Origin: CAZTQN01 sp964615765
GTDB taxonomy: Bacteria > Planctomycetota > Phycisphaerae > Phycisphaerales > UBA1924
Assembly: GCA_964615765.1 (NCBI GenBank)
Contig: CAZTQN010000001.1
Coordinates: forward strand, 190,884-254,883
Direction of reading: 5' to 3'
DNA: 64,000 nucleotides
Position 1 is the first letter of the stretch; each line of letters opens with the position of its first letter. The notes under the pieces are model-generated. The model did not search any database. It was not told where the DNA came from and saw only the letters and a list, made by a program, of their open reading frames with translations. A program made the translations under genes and the position numbers. This document shows, piece after piece, positions 55,826 to 63,710 of this stretch.

Positions 55826-57685
55826 ATGCACTGGACCGACGAAGTCATTGAGCAACTCGCCGCACTCCCCATGCCCGACGCCGGCCGCTTCGGCGGCGGG
55901 GGCACGCACGTCATCAACGACTCCAAGACGCCCTCCGGCCGCGCTCACGTCGGCTCCCTCCGCGGCGTGCTCATCCACGACGCCATGTTCCGCGTCATGA
56001 AGGCCAAGGGCATCCCTGTCACCTACACGTTCGGGTGCGACGACTACGACCCCGTCGACGAGCTGCCCCACGGCATGAAGGAGCACTACCAGCAGTTCCT
56101 GGGCCAGCCCCTCTGCAATACCCCCGCGCCCCCGGGCTCCGCCGCCTCCGACATGGCGGACCACTTCATCAAGGACTTCTGGTCCGTCTTCGCCGACCTC
56201 GGCGTCGAGTGCACCTTCTACCGCATGCGCGACATCTACCGCGCCGGCACCTTCAACGCGCCGATCGACCGCATCCTCGCCCACGCCCACGTCGTCCGCG
56301 AAATCTACAAGAAAGTCTCCAACGCCGAACGCCCCGCCCACTGGATCCCCTTCCAGGTCATCTGCGAAAACTGCGGCCGCATCGGCACCACCGAGTGCTC
56401 CAACTACGACGGTTCCACCGTCGAATACGTCTGCAAGCCCGACCTGGTCACCTGGGCCAAGGGCTGCGGGCACCGCGGCAAGATGTCCCCCTTCGACGGC
56501 CGCGGCAAGCTCCCCTGGAAGCTCGAGTGGGTCGCCAAGTGGGCCACCTTCCCCGTCACCATCGAAGGCGCCGGCGAAGATCACAACACCAAGGGCGGCT
56601 CGCGCGATGTCGCCGCACAGTGCCTCAAAGCCATCTACAACCGCGAGCCCCCGCAAAACATCCCCTACGGCTTCATCCTCATCGGCGGGGCCAAGATGAG
56701 CTCGTCCAAGGGCCTGGGCGTCGCCGCGCGCCAAGTCGCCGACTTCCTCCCGCCGGAGATCCTCCGCTTCCTGATGATCCGCACCCGCCCCAAGAGCCAG
56801 GCCAACTTCGACCCGACCGAGGACGCCCTCGTCAAGCTCTTCAACGAGTTCGACCGCTCCCACCTCAAGTCCTTCAGCGACCCGAAGTACCCGGCGTACG
56901 AAAAGACCAACTACCTGCTCAGCGAAGTGCCCGGCGAGGGCACCGGCCCGTTCTTCGACGCCGAGTTCCAGCTCGTGCTCGCGCTGGTGCAGATGCCGCA
57001 CCTCGACATCCTCGAACAGTTCCAGCGCATCAAGGGCGCCCCGCTGACGGACATCGAGCGTCGCCACCTCGACAAGCGCATCCACGCGGCCCGCTACTTC
57101 ATCGAGCACCTCGCCGCGCCGGAAGAGCGTCTCACGCTGCAGACCACGCCGCCGCCCGCCGCCGCCGAGCTCTCCGCGGTGCAGCGCGCGTTCCTCCGCG
57201 AACTCGCGACACACCTCGGCACCTGCCCGTGGAACGGCGAGTCCATCCAGGCCGCGGTCTTCGACGCCGCCCGCCTCACGCCCATCGACCAGCCCACCGC
57301 GTTCCTCGCCTTCTACCGCGTCCTGCTCAACAACACCAAGGGCCCGAAGGCCGGCAACTTCCTCGCGTTCCTGAAGCGAGAAGACGTCGTCCGCCTCTTC
57401 TCCGCCGTGCCGTGGAACGCCGCCACCGACGCGATCGACGCCGTACGCGCCAGCGCCGTGACCGTCGACCAGGTACGCGAACTGGCCCAGGGCGCCAAGT
57501 CGCGCGCCATTCACGCGACCACGTCGCTCGAGACCCTCGCCGATCTTCAGTACGTCGAGGCGAAGCTCTCGATGGACGACGGCAAGACGCACGTCCGCCG
57601 CGTTCTCGCCCCGGGAGGGGTGGGGGGGGGCGGGGCCGAGACGCTCAAGGCCGTCCGCGCCGTGCTGCCCGTTCAGATCGCCTGA
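55826..57685 (+). CDS. lysS: Lysyl-tRNA synthetase, class I
   Basis: A 619-residue enzyme charging tRNA-Lys. It is the class I form: the HIGH-like element SGRAHVGSLRG (residues ~36-46), a zinc-type insertion with CENCGRIGTTECSN and CGHRG, and the KMSSSK loop (GGAKMSSSKG). Class I LysRS is the rule in archaea and occurs in some bacteria. Near the C-terminus there is a small Gly-rich insertion (APGGVGGGGAETL) encoded by a G-rich run. The gene faces the BatA-like gene on the other strand with only four bases between their stop codons. Confidence 0.95.
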   Translation: MHWTDEVIEQLAALPMPDAGRFGGGGTHVINDSKTPSGRAHVGSLRGVLIHDAMFRVMKAKGIPVTYTFGCDDYDPVDELPHGMKEHYQQFLGQPLCNTPAPPGSAASDMADHFIKDFWSVFADLGVECTFYRMRDIYRAGTFNAPIDRILAHAHVVREIYKKVSNAERPAHWIPFQVICENCGRIGTTECSNYDGSTVEYVCKPDLVTWAKGCGHRGKMSPFDGRGKLPWKLEWVAKWATFPVTIEGAGEDHNTKGGSRDVAAQCLKAIYNREPPQNIPYGFILIGGAKMSSSKGLGVAARQVADFLPPEILRFLMIRTRPKSQANFDPTEDALVKLFNEFDRSHLKSFSDPKYPAYEKTNYLLSEVPGEGTGPFFDAEFQLVLALVQMPHLDILEQFQRIKGAPLTDIERRHLDKRIHAARYFIEHLAAPEERLTLQTTPPPAAAELSAVQRAFLRELATHLGTCPWNGESIQAAVFDAARLTPIDQPTAFLAFYRVLLNNTKGPKAGNFLAFLKREDVVRLFSAVPWNAATDAIDAVRASAVTVDQVRELAQGAKSRAIHATTSLETLADLQYVEAKLSMDDGKTHVRRVLAPGGVGGGGAETLKAVRAVLPVQIA

Positions 57686-57689
57686 TCGT

Positions 57690-59864
57690 TCACGCCCGCA
57701 TCTGCCGCGCGAACACCAGCCCTTCGACGACGAGCAGCCCCGCCGCCGCGATCACCAGCCAGTGCCAGATCTCTTTGCGCGCCGGCTCCCCGCCCGTCGA
57801 ACGGGCCTCGATCCGCGCCCCCGTCGAGCCAAGCCGGATCGACCGGCGCGTCTGGATCGCGCTCTCCCGGCTGTCGAGCAGGTTCACCGCCACCACCCGG
57901 TCCGCACCCGCCGCGCCCTCAACGCGGTACACGCCCGCACGCTCCAGCGTCCCGATGGTCACGCTCCGCGCCTCGCCATCGCCCCCGCGCGCCCCCAGGA
58001 TCGGCACCACCCGCTCCATCGGCCCAAACACGCGCAGCTCCGTCGCGCCCGGATCGGCGAGCACGCCGATGGTCTCGCTCGTGCTCCGCCCGCTCGCCGC
58101 CGCCGCCTCGCCGCGCCCGGTCAGAAACTCCATGGCGCCGCCGAAGAACACCGGGAACGACACGTCCGGCCCCCAGTTGGTCCGCAGCAGATCGAAGCCC
58201 AGCACCAGCCGCTTCACGCCCGACCCGCCCGGCCCCGTCCGCAGCGCCATCAGCGGCCCGCTCGTCCCGTACGCGATCGCTTCCACTTCCGACCCGCCCC
58301 CGCTCAGCGTTCCGCCCTCCGCTTCAGCCCCGCCCGCCTCCGTCTTCTCCACAATCTCCATCCGCATCGGCGGGCTGATCAACACCGCGTCCAGCGGCAC
58401 CGACCGCAGCAGCGGATGCTCCCGCCGCCACAGCACGAACCGCGTCGCCCGTTCGCCCTCCGCCGCGCTCACACGCACCGACCCATCCGGCAAGCCCGCC
58501 CCGATGCTGATTGTCGGCACACCCGGCATCTCCACCGGCGTCACGCGATCGAACACCACCAGATCCGCCGCAACCCCGCCGGCGCTCGCCAACCGCGCAT
58601 ACTCCGCCGCGCTCATCCGCCGCACGCTCGCGACATCCAACTCTTCGAACAGCCCCAGCAAGAAACGGTCGATACCGTGCTCCCCGCGGGCCGCGGCGAG
58701 CGCATCGTTCTCCGTCCCCGGCCCGACCATCACCACCCGCGGCGGCCTCGACCCGCGCAGCACCAGCGCCGCCGTGTCGTCCGCCTCCAGCCGATCCGCC
58801 CGCGCGATCGACACCACAATCAACCCCGCCTCCGACCGCGTGATCTCGAACGTCGCCGACGCCTGACCCGTCAACTTGCCGCCCGCCCCGCCCCCCCGCG
58901 GCGCCGGCACGCGCACCGTCCGCACGCCCGCCGGCTCGTCATTCACCCGCAGGCTCACGCCCGCCTCCACCTCCGCCAGCCCCGCGTTCTCAACGCGCAC
59001 AAACACCCGCACCACCGCCGGATCATCCAGATCCCGCCGCGCCGCCACCGCCCCGATCGCCAGGTTGTCAAAGTCCCCTTGCGCCACGCCCGCGGGCGCC
59101 TCCGTCCCCGGCGCCACCCGCACCGGCCCGACGGGCACCAGCGCAAAGTCCATCCCGCTCGGCAAGCCCTCGCGCACGCCCGACGCATCCAGCCCGCCGT
59201 CCGAGATCAGCAGCACCCGCGTCCGCTGCGTCTTCTCCACCTCGCCGTCGAGCCCGATGCTCATCGCCCGCGTCAGATCGAGCGCCGCGCCCAGTTCCCC
59301 CGGCTGGTCCGTCGCCGCCGCCAGGTCGATCGCCTCGCGCAGCGTGGGCAGATCGCTCGTAAACGGCGCCAGCACCCGCGCCTCCCGCGCCAGCCCGACG
59401 ATCATCGCCTCCGGCCGCCTCCCCCCCGGCCCCGCCGACGACCGCCGCAAATCCTCGATGATCCGCCGCGCCTCCGCCCGCGCCTGCTCCAGCCGCGTGA
59501 ACGGCTCGGGCGCATCGATCGCGCCGATGGCCCCGTCACGCACGCCGTCCTTCGCCGACATCGACGCCGAGCGATCGATGATGATCACCGTCCGCGCCGC
59601 GACCGTCGCCTCCGCCGGGATCGCCGGCCGCGCCAGCGCCCCGAGCAGCATCACCAACGCCAGCAGTTGCAAGATGAGCACCCACGACGCCCGCAGCCAC
59701 CGCAGCGGCACGTTCGCCTGCAAGTCCTGCACCGCCTGCTCCCACAGGAGCGTGCTCGACACCCGCAGGGGCTTCCGGCGCAGTTTCAGAAAATACAACG
59801 CGATCAGCAGCGGCACCGCGATCGCCGCCCCCACAATCCCCGCCGTCGGCGACAGAAACGTCAC
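57690..59864 (-). CDS. BatA-like membrane protein with VWA domain
   Basis: A 724-residue protein. The GTG at 59864 overlaps the rlmE stop (GTGA). The N-terminus is the BatA-type module: FLSPTAGIVGAAIAVPLLIA, LYFLKLRRKPLRVSSTLLWE, then a second membrane helix (WVLILQLLALVMLLGALARP), followed by a VWA domain with MIDAS-like DRSASMS (Asp97, Ser99, Ser101). A long extracytoplasmic part follows, with CARDB-like strands (residues ~280-400) and a final membrane helix (IWHWLVIAAAGLLVVEGLVF). In other bacteria BatA-type proteins act with MoxR ATPases; none is seen nearby. Confidence 0.85.
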   Translation of the reverse strand: MTFLSPTAGIVGAAIAVPLLIALYFLKLRRKPLRVSSTLLWEQAVQDLQANVPLRWLRASWVLILQLLALVMLLGALARPAIPAEATVAARTVIIIDRSASMSAKDGVRDGAIGAIDAPEPFTRLEQARAEARRIIEDLRRSSAGPGGRRPEAMIVGLAREARVLAPFTSDLPTLREAIDLAAATDQPGELGAALDLTRAMSIGLDGEVEKTQRTRVLLISDGGLDASGVREGLPSGMDFALVPVGPVRVAPGTEAPAGVAQGDFDNLAIGAVAARRDLDDPAVVRVFVRVENAGLAEVEAGVSLRVNDEPAGVRTVRVPAPRGGGAGGKLTGQASATFEITRSEAGLIVVSIARADRLEADDTAALVLRGSRPPRVVMVGPGTENDALAAARGEHGIDRFLLGLFEELDVASVRRMSAAEYARLASAGGVAADLVVFDRVTPVEMPGVPTISIGAGLPDGSVRVSAAEGERATRFVLWRREHPLLRSVPLDAVLISPPMRMEIVEKTEAGGAEAEGGTLSGGGSEVEAIAYGTSGPLMALRTGPGGSGVKRLVLGFDLLRTNWGPDVSFPVFFGGAMEFLTGRGEAAAASGRSTSETIGVLADPGATELRVFGPMERVVPILGARGGDGEARSVTIGTLERAGVYRVEGAAGADRVVAVNLLDSRESAIQTRRSIRLGSTGARIEARSTGGEPARKEIWHWLVIAAAGLLVVEGLVFARQMRA

Positions 59865-60529
59865 GCCCCGCGCCCCTCGCCCGCCGCCGCTTGACCCGTC
59901 CCCAGCCCCTTCACCGCCGGCGCCGCCCCGCGATACCCCTTGCCGACGATGAACATCTCCCGCGAAACATCGCGTGAGGCTTCCGGCTTCAGCCCCTTGC
60001 ACTCGTCAAACACGCGGCCCGTGTCCTTCAGCAGTTCCGGGTACGCCTCGCCCTCGAACACCTTCATCGCCATGTGCCCGCCCGGCTTCAGCAGGCGCTG
60101 GCACAACTCCAGCACACGCCGGCACAGTTCAACCGACCGGAAGTGATCCCCCGACCCGCCGCCCCCGCCCTCCGTGCTCGGCGCCATGTCCGACAGCACC
60201 ACGTCGTACACGCTCGCCCCGCCCATCGCCATCAGCTCGTCCGCGCTCACGGCGAACACGTCGCCCACCATCGTCCGCGCGTTCGGCGGCAGATCCACCG
60301 CCACCGGCTTGAGATCGATCCCGATCACACGCCCCTTGGGCCCGACGATCTCCGCCGCCACCTGCGTCCACGACCCCGGCGCGCACCCGAGATCCACGAC
60401 CCAATCCCCACGCCGGATCAACTGCCGGCGCTGCACGATCTCTTTGAGCTTGTACGCCGACCGCGCCGCATACCCCTCGGCCTTGGCCTGCTTGAAGAAC
60501 CGGTCGTGCAACTTTCTCTGCTGCGGCAC
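59861..60529 (-). CDS. rlmE: 23S rRNA 2'-O-methyltransferase RlmE (FtsJ)
   Basis: A 222-residue SAM-dependent methyltransferase acting on a uridine in helix 92 of 23S rRNA. The RRMJ/FtsJ fold is clear: FFKQAKAEGYAARSAYKLKE, the SAM-binding DLGCAPGSWTQV, VLSDMAPS with the catalytic Asp, MKVFEGEA with Lys, and SREMFIVGKGYRG with Glu, completing K-D-K-E. A Gly-rich loop (STEGGGGGSGDH) replaces the usual shorter loop after DMAP. The ~15-residue C-terminal tail is Ala/Gly-rich. The stop overlaps the start of the BatA-like gene. Confidence 0.95.
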   Translation of the reverse strand: MPQQRKLHDRFFKQAKAEGYAARSAYKLKEIVQRRQLIRRGDWVVDLGCAPGSWTQVAAEIVGPKGRVIGIDLKPVAVDLPPNARTMVGDVFAVSADELMAMGGASVYDVVLSDMAPSTEGGGGGSGDHFRSVELCRRVLELCQRLLKPGGHMAMKVFEGEAYPELLKDTGRVFDECKGLKPEASRDVSREMFIVGKGYRGAAPAVKGLGTGQAAAGEGRGA

Positions 60530-60566
60530 GGCCCATCGTATCGCCGCTCGCGCCCCGCCGCGCTTA

Positions 60567-62345
60567 TCACTCGCGCCCCGCGTACACCGCCTCCATCTCC
60601 GCCGCGTGCTCCGTCATCGACTTGGTCCGCGTCACCCCCGCCCGCAGCCGCTCGACGCTCCACGGGTCCTCGACCGCCGCCACCAGCGTGTCGCGCAGGC
60701 TCTTCACGCTGTTGCCCGTGAACAGGAGCCCGTTCTCCCCGTGCCGCACAAAGTCCGGGATCCCGCCCACCGCCGCCCCCAGCACCGGCACGCCGCACGT
60801 CAGCGACTCCATCACCGTCTGCGGTCCGTTGTCCCACCACACGCTGGGCACCACGGTCAGATCCTTCCCGCCCATCATCCACGGCACATCGTGCGACGTG
60901 TACGCGTACCCGAACTTCAGCCGCGCCAGCCGCGGCTCCAGCCGCCGGAACATCCACTCGATGCTCTGCCCGTCCAGCGCGTGCACGCTCAGATCAATCT
61001 GCCGCGCGTGCGTCGCCGGCATCGCGTCCAGCGCCTCCGCCAGGATGTGCAGCCCCTTGTAATAGTTGTTGTACCCCATGAAGAGCAGCCGCAGCGGGCG
61101 CACCGTCCACCACGGCGTGGGCCGCTCCTCCATCCGCGGCGGCTCGAACAACAACTCCGGCTTGAGCGCAATCACCCGGTGCATCCGCGTGCCGATCGTC
61201 AGCGTCCGCACCCGCCCCGCCTCCACACCCAGACTCTCGAACTTCCGCCGCACGAAATCACTGACCGCCAGCACCCGGTCGCACGAGTTGAGCATCCCCA
61301 CCATCGCCGCCCGCCGCGCCGCATACGCGTTCGGCGCCCGCTCGCTCGCCAGCTCAGGTCGAACCTCGTTGAGCAGCGGCCGCCGTTCCGGATCATCCTC
61401 CGTCGGCGGGCGCCACGGGTTCAACTCCGCCAGCAGCTGCGCCGTCTTCCCACGCTTGTCCGCCGCGTCCCCGCCCGTCGGCGCTTGCACCTGAAGCACC
61501 GGCAGCCCGATCGACCCCGACGCCCCGCCGATCGGCGACGCTCTCCCCGGCATCTCCAGCGGCGCCGCCACCTCTGCCCCCGCCTCCCCCGTCTTCCCGC
61601 TCAGCGTCCCCGGCGGGATGCCCAGCCCGTCCCGCACCAGCGTCGTGCTCGCGACGCGCCACTCGCGAAACGCCCTGGACGCCCGCGCCCGCCACGTCAT
61701 CGGCACCGCGCTCGGCTTCGCCGACACGCCCCCCGCGCTCTTCACCCACGCCCGTTCCAGGTCAACCCGGTGCTGCTCCGTCGGCGTGCACCCGATGCAC
61801 GTCGCGCACGCGTGCCCGTTGTCATACCCCCAGCACGCCCGCGTGTGCCCCTGCATGAAGTACACCTGCGGGCACACCGTGTGATAGTTGTGCAGGCTGA
61901 ACACCTGCCGCGCCCCCGGGCACGCCCGCCGCACCGCGTCGACGCACCCGGCGCTGAACCCCTCGATGTTGTTCCAGTGCACCGCGTCGGGCGTGAGCGC
62001 CCGCATCAGCCGCTCGACCTGCTCTTCCAGTTCCGGCGCGCTGACCTCGCCAAGCGGGTCGGCAAACTGCCGGATCGACGGCGCCAGCACCGGCGAGTTG
62101 ATCACCTCGAAGACCTTGACGCCCAGCCAGTCGTCATGCCGCCGGATCACGCACGCGCCCCGGCCCGGTGTCGTTGACGCCGGGCAGTGGGGGGGCGGCA
62201 CGTACGTCGTCCCGCCGAACAGGCTCACGACCTCGTGCCCGCGCTCGATCAGTTCGAGCGCGAGCGACTGGCAGTACTGGTTCACGCCCCCGCCGTGCGT
62301 CGCCCCGTCCCAGATCCGCGCCCAGTTCACCAGCACGATGCGCAT
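60567..62345 (-). CDS. Glycosyltransferase family 4/1-type with large insertion
   Basis: A 592-residue GT-B glycosyltransferase. The N-terminal domain starts MRIVLVNWARIWDGATHGGG, containing the substrate loop GGGVNQYCQSLALELIERGHEV. A Cys-bearing segment CWGYDNGHACATCIGCTPTE lies near residues ~175-195, followed by an insertion of ~130 residues rich in Pro/Ala/Gly (roughly 200-330). The C-terminal donor-binding domain has RLLFMGYNNYYKGLHILAEA and the E-x7-E region (QTVMESLTCGVPVLGAAVGG, then ENGLLFTGNSV). The sugar and acceptor are unknown. It might serve polysaccharide or glycoprotein synthesis; no other sugar genes are adjacent. Confidence 0.85.
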   Translation of the reverse strand: MRIVLVNWARIWDGATHGGGVNQYCQSLALELIERGHEVVSLFGGTTYVPPPHCPASTTPGRGACVIRRHDDWLGVKVFEVINSPVLAPSIRQFADPLGEVSAPELEEQVERLMRALTPDAVHWNNIEGFSAGCVDAVRRACPGARQVFSLHNYHTVCPQVYFMQGHTRACWGYDNGHACATCIGCTPTEQHRVDLERAWVKSAGGVSAKPSAVPMTWRARASRAFREWRVASTTLVRDGLGIPPGTLSGKTGEAGAEVAAPLEMPGRASPIGGASGSIGLPVLQVQAPTGGDAADKRGKTAQLLAELNPWRPPTEDDPERRPLLNEVRPELASERAPNAYAARRAAMVGMLNSCDRVLAVSDFVRRKFESLGVEAGRVRTLTIGTRMHRVIALKPELLFEPPRMEERPTPWWTVRPLRLLFMGYNNYYKGLHILAEALDAMPATHARQIDLSVHALDGQSIEWMFRRLEPRLARLKFGYAYTSHDVPWMMGGKDLTVVPSVWWDNGPQTVMESLTCGVPVLGAAVGGIPDFVRHGENGLLFTGNSVKSLRDTLVAAVEDPWSVERLRAGVTRTKSMTEHAAEMEAVYAGRE

Positions 62346-62406
62346 GTCGCCGAGCGTATGCGCACTTCACCGTGTCCCACGACCCCCACGACCCCCACGA
62401 CCCCGC

Positions 62407-63093
62407 TCAGTACGGGATCACGCCCCCGTCGTGCCGGATGAACTTCCCGCTCTCGCTGGGCGTCAGCCCGTCGATGATCCCGATCAGCTTCGCGACACTC
62501 TCCGCGGGGTCGAGCGTCGCGCCCTTCCCGCCCATGTCCGTCTTGTTCCACCCCGGGCACAGCGCCGTCACGATCACCCCGTCCCGCCGCAGGTCCTTGC
62601 CCATCTGGGCCGTGATGCGGTTGAGGGCCGCCTTGCTGGCGCAGTACGCGTACGAGAACCCCGGCCAGTTCTGCGCGCTGCTCCCCAGTTCGCTGGAAAT
62701 GTTCGCGACCGTCTTCTTCCCGCCGCGCTTGAGGTGCGGCAGCATCGCCCGCGTCAGCACCGCCGGCCCGAACGTGTTGGTCGCCATCACCCGCGCAAAC
62801 TCGTCGAAGTTCACCGACGCCAGCGGCTTGTCTTCACCCATCACGCCCGCGTTGTTGATCAGCACGTCGATCGACTCCCCGGCCAGTTCCGCCGCCAGCC
62901 GCTCGATCGACGCCTGCGACGCCGTGTCCAGTTCGACCACCGTCGCGATATCCGCGACCGCTCCCCCAGCCCCACCCGCAGCCCCCGGGTTCCGCATGCC
63001 CGCCACCACCCGATCCCCCCGGGCGGCGTACTGCCGGGCGAACTCCAGCCCAAGACCCCGGTTCGCCCCCGTCACCAGCACTGTCAACGCCAT
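62407..63093 (-). CDS. Short-chain dehydrogenase/reductase
   Basis: A 228-residue NAD(P)-dependent oxidoreductase. It begins TVLVTGANRGLGLEFARQYA with the TGxxxGxG cofactor motif, has NNAG (DVLINNAGVMGED), Ser in NISSELGS and YCASK as catalytic Tyr-Lys. This is the classical SDR active site. ATG 63093 has GGGAG at good spacing; ATG 63099 is too close to it. The substrate cannot be told from the sequence. Confidence 0.92.
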   Translation of the reverse strand: MALTVLVTGANRGLGLEFARQYAARGDRVVAGMRNPGAAGGAGGAVADIATVVELDTASQASIERLAAELAGESIDVLINNAGVMGEDKPLASVNFDEFARVMATNTFGPAVLTRAMLPHLKRGGKKTVANISSELGSSAQNWPGFSYAYCASKAALNRITAQMGKDLRRDGVIVTALCPGWNKTDMGGKGATLDPAESVAKLIGIIDGLTPSESGKFIRHDGGVIPY

Positions 63094-63203
63094 GGCCATC
63101 TCCCGCGGCTGCCGCGCGCACGAAACACCCACCCGCCCCGTCACGCGCGGCATTCGCCAACCCACTCACCCCAGATGCCACCGACAAATCTTCTTCTGTA
63201 CCC

Positions 63204-63231
63204 CTCGGCCCTCGGCCCTATCCCCTCGGCC
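63204..63231. repeat. Heptanucleotide tandem repeat (CTCGGCC)
   Basis: CTCGGCC-CTCGGCC-CTATCCC-CTCGGCC between the dehydrogenase and greA; the same unit occurs twice at 36100-36113. Confidence 0.85.
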
Positions 63232-63239
63232 CTTCTTCC

Positions 63240-63710
63240 TCAAACAATCTCCAGAATCTTAAACTTCTTCACCCCGCGCGGCCCGCGGACATCGATCACC
63301 TGCCCGACTTCCGCCTTCAGCAGCGCACTGCCGAACGGGCTGTTCTGCGTCACTTCCGTGATATCGCCCGTGTCGCCCCCGCTCGCCTCGCCCACGAGCT
63401 TGAACAGCTCCGCGTCCGACTCGTCCTGCCCGACTTCCACGATCTTCACCGTCGCCCCGAGGAACACCACCCCGGCCGACTTGTGCGACTCGTCCATCAC
63501 CTGCACCGTCTTCAGCCGCTGCTCCAGCCGGCGGATCTCCGCCTCCTGCAAGCCCTGCTCCTCCCGGGCGGCGTGATACTCCGCGTTCTCCCGCAAATCC
63601 CCCAGCTCCCGCGCCTCCGCGATCCTCCGGGAAATCAGCGGACGATTGTCGATCAGCGTCGACAGCTTCGCCTCGAGCGCTTCCTTCTCCGCTTTCGTCA
63701 CCATCTCCAT
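63240..63710 (-). CDS. greA: Transcription elongation factor GreA
   Basis: About 156 residues. The N-terminal coiled coil carries RRIAEARELGDLRENAEYHA, with the acidic tip (Asp/Glu in GDLRENAEY) that enters the RNA polymerase secondary channel; the C-terminal FKBP-like domain has VVFLGATVKIVEV and ITEVTQNSPFGSALLKAEVG and ends RGVKKFKILEIV. It rescues stalled polymerases by promoting transcript cleavage. Three in-frame ATGs lie near the start (63719, 63710, 63704); 63710 has GGAG at the best spacing. Confidence 0.94.
   Translation of the reverse strand: MEMVTKAEKEALEAKLSTLIDNRPLISRRIAEARELGDLRENAEYHAAREEQGLQEAEIRRLEQRLKTVQVMDESHKSAGVVFLGATVKIVEVGQDESDAELFKLVGEASGGDTGDITEVTQNSPFGSALLKAEVGQVIDVRGPRGVKKFKILEIV

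Noticed and set aside
56035..59894. Long plus-strand open frames across lysS and the BatA-like gene
   Set aside because: Arg/Pro/His-rich translations typical of antisense or alternate frames of GC-rich genes; the real genes in other frames have clear motifs.
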